Source: Pseudopyrenochaeta lycopersici (Eukaryota; Ascomycota; Dothideomycetes; Pleosporales; Pseudopyrenochaetaceae). Taken from it: 64,000 nucleotides of DNA. Below, one piece after another: positions 8,105 to 20,409 of the stretch (its first letter is position 1; each line of letters begins with the position of its first letter). Below the pieces are notes generated by a model. That model was not told the origin of the DNA. It saw only the letters and a list, made by a program, of their open reading frames with translations, and ran no database searches. The stretch covers positions 1 to 64,000 of the forward strand of contig NHZP01000005.1 in assembly GCA_003313425.1 (NCBI GenBank). Reading direction: 5' to 3'. The translations under genes were made by a program, and so were the position numbers.

Positions 8105-11100
8105 TTAAATAATATTTCTCAATAACTTTAAACCTATCTCTACTATCCTATTTTCTTAAAATTCTATATCTTAATTTTACTACTTCTACTATACTACCTA
8201 CTCTATTACTTATAACTTACTATTCTTCTCTCCTATATTATATTACTTTACTTTCGTTTTTTTTATAAAACTATTTACTACTTAGTCTTTAACTACTTAC
8301 TACTTACTTTAATTATTCTTATTAACTTTAAAACTATTCCTACTATTTTATTCTTTTTAAATTCGGAACTTTTATAATATTACTTCTACTATACTATCTA
8401 CTCTATTACTTATAATATCTCTATTTACTATACTCTTTTATATTATTATACTATCTTTTTTTTTCTAATTAATACTACTTACTATCTATTCTTCTTTAAC
8501 CTCTATTTTATTACTTTACTTTCTTTTGTTTCTATTTTATTACTTTACGCTTTTTAACTTATCTTTTATTACTTTACTCTTTTTAACCTCTTTCTTTTAA
8601 TTATACTTACTTATTATTTACTCTTCTTTATACTATATTTTAATTCTTTTACCTTCCTCTTCTTTTTTCCTATTAATACCACTAACCTATTATTTACTTT
8701 TACTTCTTTTACTACTACTTTATCTACTTTTATTTTATCTACTTACTTATTAACTACTTTACCTACTACTTAACTTACTACTTTCTTATCTACTTCTTTA
8801 TCTACTATATTACCTACTACTATATTATCTACTCTTTTACTTACTACTACTTTAGCTATACTTTTACTTACTATCTTATTTTCTACTATCTTACTTTCTA
8901 CTATCTTACATACTACTATCTTACATACTACTATTTTATCTTCTACTTTACTTTACTTACTGCTACTTTACCTACTACTTTCTTCTTTCCTACTATTTTA
9001 TCTACTTTACTTTAAAAACTATTCTTTACTATAAGATTATTAATTATTAACTCTAATATTTTTATTCTTCTTTTCTTTTTATCTTTTAACTTTTATATTT
9101 TAATAACTTCTTATTATACTACTATAAAAGTTATACTACTATATTTCTAGAATAATTTTATATACTATAGCTTCTTACTATTGTTATTTATATAGTATTT
9201 TCTACTAAGACTTATATATAAACTTAACTTTTCTTAAAATTAACCTAATTATAGCTATTTTATATATTATTTAAAGTAGCTAGCTATTCTTTACCCTCTT
9301 TCTAATGTCTTACATTAAATTACTTTACTCTCTTTCTTCTTTTTCTTATTTAACGTAGCTAGCTATTCTCTACTCTCCTTCTAACATCTTATATTAAATT
9401 ACTTTACTCTCTTCTTCTTTTTTCTTATTTAAACTAGTTAACTATTCTTTTATAAATACTATATAAAATATATCTATTTTCTTCTTTCCTCTTCTAAGAT
9501 ACTATATATAATACTAGCTACTCCTTTACTAATAATATGCTTAAAAATCTGCCTATCTTGATATACCTCTCCTATCTATCTACCTAGCTCCTCCTTACTA
9601 TCTACCTGCCCTTGATATCCTACCTCCCAAAGCCTACTATCTTAAATTCCTCTACCTACCTCTAGCCTTGCTTTTGCCTCTGCTCCTGCTCGTAGCCTAT
9701 ATAGTACTGCTATCGCTACGTTCGGCTATGCGCAATCTGCCTGCCTACTACTCTGCTTGCTGCTCTGCTTACTGCTCTGCTTGCTACCTTGCTTTCTGCC
9801 GCAGAGATACTCTATTATCCCACACTTCCAGCACGTTTGAACCTCCTTTTTATACCTTACTCTGCTCCGCAGCTTATCTATCTCTTAGAAACCCTCCTGC
9901 CCTAGCTGCGGACACTGCCACAGACTGTGCACTGCTGCCTCGCGCTCCTGCTGCTCCTATCGCCGCTTGTATTGCTGCTACTTAGCCTGCTGCTTAGACC
10001 GCCCCTTGTTACGGTTACACCTTCTTATAAGTTTACTACTACTCTAGTTACTAACTCCTTTTTTACCCCTACTCTAGTTGTTTACTCCTTATTTACCCCT
10101 ACTTTACTACTTTCCTTCTTATTTACCCCTACTTTAGTTGTTTGCCCCTCTTTTACCCCTACTTAACTTACTCTAACCTTTAACCTAAATACTTTACTAC
10201 TATTACTTACTTTACCTACACTTTTAAAATCTACTTATAACTCTTCTTTATCTTCTAATCTTCTAATCTTCTATAGAACTCTAACCTAACCTCTATTACC
10301 TAATTTATAACCTATTACTTCTTCTTCTTCTACTAATATATATAACTCTTCTCTTATAATACTAAATACCTCTATGCTTATCCTTCTACTATTACTAAAT
10401 TAAATTACTATATTATTCTAATTAATAACTTATCCCCCTTGTTATATAAAATAACTATTTACCTAAACTAACCCTAAATTTATTATTATTACCCTAGTTG
10501 CTTTATTATGTCTTCTCTATTAAAACTCTTTTATATGCCCTTCTACTAACTAGTTCTACTTAATACTTATGCTACTATCTAGCCTCCTTAAACTTACACA
10601 TTTATATCTAATAAGAATACTCTTAATCTTAATTTTAATTAATCTCTTACTGCTACTAATCTACTCTCTATTATATCTTAACACTTTTTAACCTACTCTT
10701 ATTAAACTCTAAAATAACTTACTCTTCTTATTAAATATAAGGAGAACCTTAGAAGTACAGTATAGGAAGGACTAATAACTATTACTAATTGACAGAACCT
10801 TTAGAAGTAGAGGACATATAGAAGAAAGTAGGAGACAGAACTTAATAAGGAATATAATTATAATCAACACACAATTAATTTATCGTAATTATTAATTCTG
10901 TAAAGCGTATTTTAGTATTTTATCTAACACTTCTATACCTTTTACTTAACTCTACCTTATTCTTAATTAACTCTAAACCTACTCTCTAACCCCCTAAATA
11001 ATAATACTATTACTACTTACCTCTAATACAATCCCTTACCCTTCTTTTTACAATTCTTTTTTATACTTTATATACTGCTTTTTATTACTCCCTTATCTAT

Positions 11101-11193
11101 AGTAGCTTATTACAACCCTAAATAAATTAACTTGCTTATTAACAATCTATATTTTGTACTTTACTTGCTTATAGAAACTACTAATAATCTATC
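8105..11193. other. G-depleted AT-rich tract, no intact gene
   Basis: The plus strand is almost free of G. For example, 8,161-8,340 contains two G in 180 bases, with reiterated TACT/TTACTAC-like words. This one-sided skew is not what symmetric RIP alone produces. A helicase-gene fragment is embedded at 9,419-9,960. Near 10,736-10,860 the skew briefly reverses. Nothing else coding can be supported. Confidence 0.6.
9419..9960 (-). pseudogene. 3' fragment of telomere-linked helicase gene
   Basis: Collinear and highly similar to 21,839-22,370, the 3' end of the helicase pseudogene at 21,893-26,715. Shared words include the plus-strand block AAACTAGTTAACTATTC and the segment opposite LPAYYSAC. 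It contains part of the C-terminal Glu/Gln region and the paired-cysteine segment, then diverges near 9,950. Both edges are embedded in low-complexity DNA. It is a dead fragment left by duplication or rearrangement. Confidence 0.75.
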
Positions 11194-12419
11194 TTAGAAA
11201 TCTGCACCAGTAAAGTCTAAATCTGCACCAAACTCTAAATCTGGTCTAGCTGAGTCGCCATTACACGCTGACTCAACCCCCACTTAGCAAATCCCTGCCT
11301 GCCTAAGTCTACCACCTTCCTGGCCTCGCTGTGCCTCCCTCTTCGCCACTAGTTGCGCCTCCTTAGAGCTTTGGTCTTGTATCGTCTGTCCGATAAAGAT
11401 TCCATCTGCCACCCCGCTAATACCCTTACTTACACCCTTAACCACCCCACTAACATAACTACCTCGCCCGCGTCTACTACGTCCCTAGCCTCGCTACAGC
11501 TCCCTCTTAGCTACTAGCTGCGCCTCCTAAGAGGTCTGGTCTTGGATTGTCTGTCCGATAAAAATTGCGTCTGCTGCGCCGCTAATCCCCTTACTTACGC
11601 CCTCCACAACACTGCTAACACAACTACCTCGCCCGCGTCTACTACGTCCCCGGCCTCGCTGCGGCTCCCTCTTCGCAACTAGCTGCGATTCCTAAGAGGT
11701 CTAGTCTTAGATCGTCTGCCCAATGAAAATAGCATCTGCTGTACCGCTAATACCTTTAGTTACGCCCTCAACAACGTCGCTAATACGACCAGCTCACCTG
11801 CGTCTACTACGTCCTCAGCCTTGCTGTGGCTCTCTCTTCGCTACTAGCTGCGATTCCTTAGACGTCTGGTCTTAGATTATCTGTCCAATAAAGATTCCAT
11901 CTGCCACCCTACTAATACCTTCAGTTACACCCTTAACAACACCGCCAACACAACCCGCCCAGCCACGTCCACCGCGGCCCCAGCCTCGCTGTGGCTCTCT
12001 CTTCGCCACTAGCTGCGCCTCTTGAGATGTCTGGTTCTAGATCGTCTGCCTAATGAAAATTACGTCTACTGCGCCGCCAATCCCCTTAGTTACACCCTTA
12101 ACAACACCGCTAACACGACCCGCCTAGCTACGTCTACCGCGGCCCCAGCCTCGCTGTAGCTCTCTCTTTGTAACCGCCTGGGCCTCCTCAGAACTCTAGT
12201 CTCAGATTATCTAGCTCCTAATACTATTAGTAACCTAGTATATTATTCGCTGTGTAGGACCTACAGATTATTAACACCTACAGGTATATTAAGGCCAACC
12301 GTAGTTAGAAGCCCAGACAGAAGGCTATCAGAGAGACCTTCTAAGAGGATAACAGGTGCAGCATTAGCAGTTATGCCTGCAGTAAACACTAAAATAGCCG
12401 CGACTGTTAATGCTTACAT
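11194..12419 (-). pseudogene. Secreted tandem-repeat precursor with Kex2-type sites (degraded)
   Basis: The frame starts at ATG 12,417-12,419. Its N-terminus is a strong signal peptide candidate: M-stop-ALTVAAILVFTAGITANA, with a Q or W codon turned to TAA. A reading-frame change near 12,224-12,264 fits a short GT-AG intron (41 nt). About five and a half copies of a 55-residue repeat follow. Each has a Gly-rich segment (EGVTKGISG-ADAIFIGQTI), then QLVAKRE and an Arg/Gly-rich stretch with RR. The acidic C-terminus is PDLEFGADLDFTGADF. KR and RR are Kex2 sites, and KREAQ resembles the KREAEA spacer of yeast alpha-factor. I infer a Kex2-processed repeat protein or RiPP-like precursor, inactivated by RIP-type stops. 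No tailoring enzyme is recognisable nearby. Confidence 0.6.
11300..12215 (-). repeat. 165 bp (55-codon) tandem repeat array
   Basis: The period is exactly 165 bp: matching sites at 11,465, 11,630, 11,795, 11,960 and 12,125. Units are diverged but indel-free. All share the plus-strand blocks CGTCTGTCC/GATAAAGATT (or variants) and TCGCTG-GGCTCTCTCTTCGC. The preserved codon period indicates past selection on the protein frame. Confidence 0.9.
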
Positions 12420-13487
12420 AGTAAAAGGGGCTTTATTAAGGATTAGTAGTCTTAAAGTTAGGGAAAAGAGCGCTAAGTAAAATTATTTACAGAAGATGCG
12501 TGTCTAGAAATGAAATAGAGAGATGCTAATAATATAAGTTCTAATTAGGGTAAAAGATGCTTATTTTATATCCTTTTAAGATACCTCCTATAAGGACGAA
12601 AATCGTGCCCCTAACATGCTAAGCTGCTTACATCGTTTCAACATGTTAGCTACTAAGCCAGACGCATAAACGATAGCCCTTTAAACCTATCTATTTGTTA
12701 GCAAAAATAATTGTATAATAAGGGAGGCTCTTAAAGAAACTCGTAGGGTTTGTTCTTGGCAGGGACGTCGCAACATAGACAACAATAATAACTAGACCCG
12801 CATTGCCTTAGCATGAACAGTACTTCCCTAGCACCTCTAGTGCACGGCCTATTTAGCATAACGCGGCCGAACTTAACACAATTGCGCTAATTAATTACTA
12901 CACTGAACAGAAGGGGGCATAAACGAAGCAGCTGTATTAGGTAACAGGATTAGCAGCTAAGAAATACCTGTCTAGTCTGTGTAGTGTTTCAAAGCCTTCT
13001 AGAAGCTGCTATAAGTATCTTAGCGCAGCTCGTGCATTTACTCTAACCTCTAACAGTCTATGCGTCTCTACTGCACCTCCCTTAGCGAACTGTTTCAACC
13101 GCTGGTTCTCACTTCCCTAACACAGGCCTAACAGTCGGGATTTACTAACATGCTAGTTACTTGGACGTTTAGCTATTCTCGCTATACTGTTTTATTAACA
13201 ACTAAGGTCTTTACATAATGCAGCAGGGACGTAGAGAAACGCTAGTGTTAGGTATGCTATCTTTACCTTGTACTGCGCTTTACACTAAGTCTGTATGTAA
13301 TATACGGCAGCAAGGTAACAGCTATAAAAAACTAACGCTCTTTCGGCATCTGTCTCTGCTGCATTTCCTTTATCTTTGGATTCGCTGTGCCCCTTTCTCT
13401 TTTCTTTCGTCTATTCTTACCTACCCAGCCTAAACGTCCTGTCCTCCTATTTATCTATCTATCTCCTCTTACGCCTGCCTACTAAAA
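12420..13487. other. Intergenic region between two divergent degraded secreted-protein genes
   Basis: 1.07 kb between divergent starts. It holds an 8 bp inverted repeat (CTAACATG 12,611-12,618 / CATGTTAG 12,642-12,649). Before the ATG at 13,488 lies a pyrimidine-rich leader (TTTATCTATCTATCTCC), as is common in fungal 5' leaders. A 71-codon open frame at 13,218-13,433 shows no features and is probably leader or noise. Confidence 0.4.
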
Positions 13488-15218
13488 ATGCACTTTACTT
13501 ATCGTACAGTTCTAATAGCTAGCCTTTTACAGTCTGTAAGAGGCATAGCTATAGATAATCTTACTATAGAATTTAACACAGCAGTTGCTAGTAGCGGTGT
13601 TAGCATCCCTGTAGAGCGTAAGTTGCTATCTACGCTGTGCATAGTAACATAACCCTAACACGTAGGCCCCGCAGCTACTATAGATCCTACTATAGCTGTA
13701 AGGATAGGCACAGAGCAGAGGCTTCCTAGCTCCTACACGCTCCTTCTAGTTGATAAGGCCAGATGTAATACATCCTCTCTGTCTCTTTACTCTATGCAGT
13801 CAGGTCTAGTGTCCTCCTATTAGCTTACGTTTCTCGCGGGCAAGATAGTATACGAGCTTATTAACCCAAAAAAGCTCTCCTCGCAGGCACCTTATACTAT
13901 AGAATTACTAACTAGTAACCTGCCTCTACTAGATAGCTCTACACAGCTTCTTCTAAACATAACAGATAGCTAACCTAAGGACCCAGCAGCGTTGTTTGTG
14001 GAGCCGTAGGCTAGCCTACACACCGTTGCAGGGAACGTGTATAATGCACTAAGTAAACAGGAGGTAAAAAGAAGCCTGGAACGATCAAAAAGCAAGAGAC
14101 CTACTAGGACTAGGTCTGAGAAAGCGCGCAAAACTTAGGAGGCTAGGCCTAAGTTAACGAGGCTGGCTATGAATATTACTGTAAACTTTGACAGCGAGAA
14201 TAAGAACGAGAATAAGAACTACGGCGAGTTACTACATAGCACACCTCTTATCTAGCTTTTTACAGCTCTTACCGTGTTAGTAGCTATTTAAATTACACAG
14301 CGTAGTCTTACAAGCATATTGTAGATAATCTTCCTTATATAGTCTTCGCTCAAGACTAGACCCAAAGACTGTATTAGTTCGCAGACGCTTCTACTTAAAT
14401 ATCCTGCCTATAGACTTTAACAGTTAGTAGCGGAATAACGACAGTATCTCGCATTTAGGCAAGGTTTTTTGGTTAGACGTGGTCCCGGCCACTTAAGAGC
14501 CCGTCCTAAAAACTTAGCTCTTAATAACAGCTACCTATAAGCTTTTTTTTTGCGTCTGCTGTTAGGGTTAGCTCGTCTTAGCTGCTGCGGCTTAAGGGAT
14601 GGAACCTTTGTCGTAGATGTTACTAATCTACTACCGCCCCCTATGCGCAGACTAAGAACTATGTAAATATTCCTTTAAGGCCTCTACTTAATAGTTGCAC
14701 GCTATAGGTTCTGCCCTCTATCCAACAACGCTACTCTAGTCTTTGAACGATGGCTAATCCGCATTATCTCCTCCCTTAGTTCGCTAGCTACTACGATCGC
14801 TCAGAACTCCGCTTTCTCTCAGCCTAAGATAGTCAAGCATCTGGTGCACTTGCGCTTTTGTGTAAGCAACCTGCAGTCAGCGGCTTTTATTTCTGCGAAG
14901 GACGCCTACTTCTCTGAATGTCTGGCAGAGGCGGCGCTTGTAGTGTTCGTTGATGGACCGGTTGGTGCCAGTCGTCTACTCTGAAGTAAGCACATTGATT
15001 GGAAACCTAGCAGTAGCCAGTTGATATAGCTCAGCCTGCTCGTGAACGGAGTCTACATCTTTCACCTCTACTCGTTACTTCTTCCTTCCCTTAACAGCTG
15101 TTTTATCGCCTTTGCGTTTTATAGGAGCGGTTTTTATATAATAGAGCCTAGGAAAATAGCTTCTTATAGAATAGGCACGCTATAGAGTAGTAGGTAGGAA
15201 GGCTATATAAAGTTTTAA
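13488..15218 (+). pseudogene. Degraded ~576-codon gene with signal peptide and hydrophobic segments
   Basis: A single reading frame runs 577 codons from AAAAATG at 13,488. About 18 stops interrupt it, nearly all TAA/TAG as expected from CAA/CAG or TGG decay. The start MHFTYRTVLIASLLQSVRGI is a good signal peptide candidate. A basic linker (RSLERSKSKRPTRTRSEKAR) follows near codons 200-220. A probable membrane segment comes next (LFTALTVLVAI), then further hydrophobic stretches (AFFLRLLLGLARL). I do not recognise the family. No indel disrupts the frame, so decay is by point mutation only. It is divergent from the repeat precursor at 11,194-12,419, so the two could share a promoter region. Confidence 0.55.
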
Positions 15219-15252
15219 AGTTCGTAAAGCTACGTTGTTTGCACAGGCATCT

Positions 15253-15343
15253 TGCCCCTAGGGGCAGGCATTACTTCCTACGCTTGTTAACCCCCCTAGG
15301 GTCTTGCCTCTAGAGGCTAACTTAATTCTTGCCCCTAGGGGCA
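15253..15343. repeat. Cluster of GCCCCTAGGGGC-type palindromes
   Basis: Two identical perfect 14 bp palindromes TGCCCCTAGGGGCA (15,253-15,266 and 15,330-15,343) flank a related 12 bp palindrome GCCTCTAGAGGC (15,306-15,317). They lie in the interval between two convergent degraded genes. This may be a protein-binding or terminator-like cluster; the function is unknown. Confidence 0.7.
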
Positions 15344-15599
15344 ACCTAATATAACCCTAAAGGTACAGTTTAGGTACATAGTATAATACTGCAGGGGATA
15401 CGTGTTAAGATTAACGACTGCAGTACCATGCTGCTTATAGACTAAGACGCCAAAGTCTTTAAGAAAGCATTATTAAGTAGTTCTAAGCCTTTGTCTACCT
15501 GTCTAAAAGTTAAGGATGCGTATTCTATACGAGTAGTAATAGAATTATAATAACATCGCGTAATGTAAGTAACTGTATATTTTAATTAATGTCTTCGCT

Positions 15600-18500
15600 C
15601 CTTCTTGTAACAGTACATTTTTAAGGGTACTTATTAGAAGAACTAGGGCTGATATGCTGCAGCATTATTGTACTCTAGCTACTTAGTAGAGATCTAGTGT
15701 TATTATAATAACTCTAAAAGTACTCTAAAATCTTAGTACTCTAAGCGTGCCTTTTATAGCATTTGCGTCCATACCTAAAGCTGTCGCAGCATCTTAGTAC
15801 CTTTAACGTTAGCAACAACTAACTTCCTATATAGCTACATGGTCACGTTAACATTATCCAGGTCACAGTACTCCTCCTTACCCTCCTCTTCTATCATTAT
15901 TAATAAGTTAAAGGCGTACCTTGTATTAGTACATTAGTATAGCCTAATAACTGTATTGTATACTAAGCGCCCGTATTAATAACGTTCTAGAGGTTACTCT
16001 CTCTAGACTCTGTCGCTTAATTTTGCCTACCTGTTACAAATTTCTTAAGGCACAGCGCACCTCGCACAACCACCTTTTGCTTTAAAACCTTTAAGAAAGA
16101 TAGCTTCGCCCATACAGATTAACTGCTGTGTTAATCCCCCGCGCCTACAGTTGCTTAAACTGTAATTGATCTTAGTATCTTTAAGCCCGCGTCTAGCACA
16201 GAATCCACATTTTCCTATCTACTACTTTAACGTGTTATGCTAGCCTTATACTTTATCGTCGTTGTCCCAGCCGTAACTACATAGTAGTAGGGAGATTACG
16301 CTTAAATTAGGGCTCTTTGTTGCTAATAGCTAGGATCATCTAAAGTTGAAAGTACTTATAAGTATTTTAAACACGAAAAGAAGCCTTAAGACTGTACTGC
16401 TACCCAGAGAGACGCGTTGCCAGAACCAGAACTCTACCTAATTCTTCGCCATAATATCTACTCTGTTCTCCTCACTAAGTCTTTCTATTAAAAAGGCTCC
16501 TAGGATATGTTCATTATAAGTATAAAGTGCAGTAATAGTCCTCTTTACTACCAGCTTTATTTAGCATTTCCTATCCCTGTTAAGTAACTTCTCCGCCTGC
16601 TCTCTCTAATAACTTCTTTCGGCCTCGTACTTGGCGTTACCTAGCCAGACGCCTGTAATAATATCTGCACACACAAATTCAGTTATAGAGCATAAATCGC
16701 ACTAGCTAGCACCCCTTAAGCGCTGTGGAAGCTTAAGCGCTTAAAGCTAATTAAAAATTTATTAAGCTCTTGCGGAGCTACAGTAATAGTTATAGTGCTT
16801 AAGTAGGTAATCAGGCTCTATCTTCCTACTGTCTGCGTAACAAAGCTAGCAGCTAACGTTTCTCTAGCGTATAAACTCTTTATCTATACTATGCAGCTAG
16901 TAGCAGGAATTAAAGTATCTGTTAAGTTCTGCTTCTTCGCTCGTAATATAGGCTAAAATCTTTTTCCTCTCCTTAATTACTCTGTCGCGCTTAAAGTAAC
17001 TTAGGCGACTAAAGATAGGTATATAACCTAGCTATGCTTGTTTTAGTGTACTTTTGTAAAAGGTAACTTTAACTTCCTTCGCCTACAGGCCTTAGCTGAT
17101 CTTATGTGGCATAGGCTTAAGGAGGGCTTACTTATTTAGTGGGGATGAATCTATGCCCGTTCGCTAAGTAGTATAACGCTGTTTTGGAGAACTATCGCTA
17201 GAAGAAGACGCTACCTTACGCTTTTAACCTTTAATTATCTTAATACAGGCGTTATAAGCTGCTGGTTCTAGCTGCAGAAACTTATGCTACTTATTTAATG
17301 CCTATTTATAAATATTAAGCAGCGCAGGTTGAAGCGTATCCAGGAATGCACCGTTAATTCTATATAACATACCTCTTTGCAGTAGTCTGTGCCTACTCTG
17401 CCATGCATATACTATATTTAGATCTGCCTTTGTGCTTCAGTTATTATGCCTGTTAAAAGGTTCTAATATGTGTTAAATATGTTTATTAGTTACTGTAATT
17501 ACTAGCTATTAATATGTCCTAACGCTTAATTAGAAACCTACAGTGCTCGTAGTTTAACGCTTAAGTACCTTTGTAAGCACTGACGTCTTTAATAGCTCTT
17601 TTAGAACAGTTAGTAATAAAAAGAGAAGCGTGCTATTAATGTCCCCTGCGTAGAACTCTTAATAGAGCATGCATACAAATAGCTAAATGAACACAAGATA
17701 ATAGTAGAGAAGCTGACTAACTTTATCTAGTATAAATCTTACTACGTAGAACTTATAATTAGTTAAGCGCTAGGACTTAGCGTGCCTAAAGATTAGCGCT
17801 ATCTTACGTGAATATACACATACACTATAAGATGTTGAAGATCTATTACAGTGCTCAAGCGCTGACAGTTCTGTTCCCCTTAGAGCCTGTCCTCCTAGCA
17901 AATACAGTAATAATATTATTAGCTTAGTTATTTAACTGTATAGCTCTAGGTACTAGCGGACTGCTTAGTCGTCCCAGTTATCATTAGCTAGCAGTCTATT
18001 AACCGTCGCTAAGGAAGCCCTGTAAGATAGCTCTAGGTATAATTCTAAGAGGCTATTCGCACTGTCAGTCACGAAGGAATAGCTAGCAGAAGTATTAGTA
18101 AGATAGTCACGAATACTACCTAGATTGATTGGCGGACTCTAACTATACATAAGTTTACTATATACTGCTAAAGTGTCCTAAATAGAGTTGTAGCTGATCT
18201 AACAGAACTTTGCTATAGAAAGGCTATGTTTTTCCTAAGAGATAACCTAGCTGTCTTAGCTCTAAGTTACGCGGAATAAGAGCCCTTCTAAGTAACTGCT
18301 TACCCTCCTGTAATTGTGTAGGCTAAGAAGCTTATTTATTAGTGTTAGCGATCTTAGGTATAAATTTTTTCTACAGGCCTAATTAAGGAGCTCTACTTGT
18401 CTATAGCGTAGTCTAACGCTCTAACCTAGGCTAACATAAGCAAACTAAGGAAGAGTAGCTTTAAGGATAATTATTCAAACGTAATAGATTATAGCAGATA

Positions 18501-20110
18501 ATTTTAACGTATAATTCCCCGCGCGTTCGAATGTAGAGCCACCTTAAGTTAAGCTAAGAACACCGCTGGAGTATATCAGAAGGGTAGAGGACAGCGTGCT
18601 ATCCTTATATTCCTCTATTAATAGAAAATATATAAAGCAGAAGAGCATATCTTCTAGTAGGCTACTCTATGTCGCCTCCTTTTTTTTAAAAGGTTAAGGA
18701 GTTTCATAATCCCTTCTTAAATCTAGAGCACTTACAGCGTAGGCTATACTAGTAGACTAGCGGCGCTTTATATACTTAGCCCAAGAAAGAGCTTCTCTAC
18801 TATTCCTTTTTAAGAAACTATAACTTTTAGAAGGCTCCTTAAATTCTGATATAGTTATTAGTAGACTTTCTGCTAATTCAAACTCTTCCTTACTATCGTC
18901 TGTAATAACAGAGGCAGACTCGTCGCTCTTATCTTCTAAAATTAATTCCCAGGTTTCTAAGTTTAGAGGGCCTAATTTTAATTAGTATGCGCGCGGCTCT
19001 ACCTCCTTCGTCTTTATCTCGGGCATAAGGGACCATGCCTAGTCAAACCACAGTTAGTGCAGCAACTCATCTTACTCTTTAGTAAGAGACCTACGTAGAA
19101 GGTTTTATCGTGCGCACTTGTCCAGCCTCTAGAAGCGTACACAGAAACAGAAAACTATCTTAAAGATCCTTCTATATCTTTAGGTAGTTACCTTACGACT
19201 AACTAACTTAAAAGGCGCCTTATACGTGCGATCAGGGTATAAACTATAAAGCAGACACTAGATTAAAACATCAGTATAGCGGACTGTGTCTTCATATTAA
19301 TCAAAGACTTAGTCTAGCGCTGCGACTAGAAGGCTTAGTCTATACTTATCTTCCTTGCAGCTGTATAGGTCTACGCCTCCGTAGAGTCTAAGGTGCAGAT
19401 TCTGCACCGTAACAACAGGGATCTGCGCGAGCTGCACAAGGAGCCTGCGCTCTGCACCAGCAAAGGTTTCCGCCTATCCAGTGCGTCGCATCTAGTTCGT
19501 GTTCAAAGCTATGTCGCAACCGCCAAGGTTATTAGTTATATTCGTTCGACGACGATTTATGCGTTTAAGTTCTTTAAGATGTAGCTGTTTAAGGCGCTGC
19601 AGGCGCGGTGCAGAGGTCTGTTGCAAGCTGCTGTCGACGACAGAACTGCGAGTAGCAGATGTACAATCCTGTTTCACAATCTAATAACCGTACGCCCTAT
19701 TATAGTCCTAGCTTTAGAGCATCAGGCCTCAGCTAACATGATCATGGAGCTATATCAAGGACTTGCGCTTTACGCCGTGCTTAGCAGATAAATAGCGACC
19801 TATAAGGTTAATGCTCGTCGTCTTATAGCTATAATGCTTACACGTATTTCTAAGGTAATTAGTAAGATAGGGATAAGGCGGAGAGTAGTCTAGTCGCAGG
19901 CGGAGCTCTCTTAGGCCTAGGATGTTGTACAGTTTAAGAAGTTCGCGTAGCTGCTTCGTTATATACCTAGAATAGTTGTGTTTTTTAACCACATAATCAG
20001 CGATAGACTTACTAGTGCTATGCAGAGTAAATTTACACAGGCGACAGATAATAACTGGCTCAGGCTCGTTGACGTGGAGATTAAGCTGCTTAAGGAGCTC
20101 TCTTAATCCG
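15600..20110 (-). pseudogene. RIPped helicase-family-like large gene without visible helicase motifs
   Basis: Read on the minus strand, one frame can be followed through many TAG/TAA interruptions. From the N-terminus: a C2H2-like segment (CRLCKFTLHSTS...KKHNYS, ~20,000), as in the OrsD-like N-terminus of fungal subtelomeric helicases; then YGGVDLYSC and LRRSLTKE (~19,380-19,060). The central block, LVRFILDKV-type to AWQSRHRLLQRG (~17,950-17,420), corresponds to the conserved block at 24,403-24,690 in the neighbouring helicase gene. A KRKVASSSSDSSPK linker (~17,200) comes next, followed by several Cys pairs (CDLC, CGFC, CARC; ~16,700-16,060). No Walker A, DEAH or motif VI is seen. Ends are approximate. 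Confidence 0.6.
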
Positions 20111-20409
20111 AGTTAAGCCGTTATAGCAGCTCTACGGCTAGTAAGAAGTACAAGGAGTACGCAGTAAGATAGAGCTAATCAGTAAGCTGTAGTAGTTGGG
20201 GAGAAGGATGTTCGTAATAAGTTAGCAAGCAAAAGCGCGTTGACGCGTAACATGTGTGCGCGTAGAGAGGTCGCATAAGATGCGAGGGGGTTTGGCTGGA
20301 AGAGGCAATGACTTCCCGAAAGGGTTTAGTTTAGGAGAGGGGGGCATTCCCTAGCGGCATACCTGAGTAGAGTAGATTGAGCCTTAAGCTTACGTAAGTT
20401 CCTTAGTGT

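Noticed and set aside
11300..12215. Regular repeat array considered as CRISPR
   Set aside because: The 165 bp units are contiguous coding repeats with no repeat-spacer structure, in a eukaryotic chromosome.
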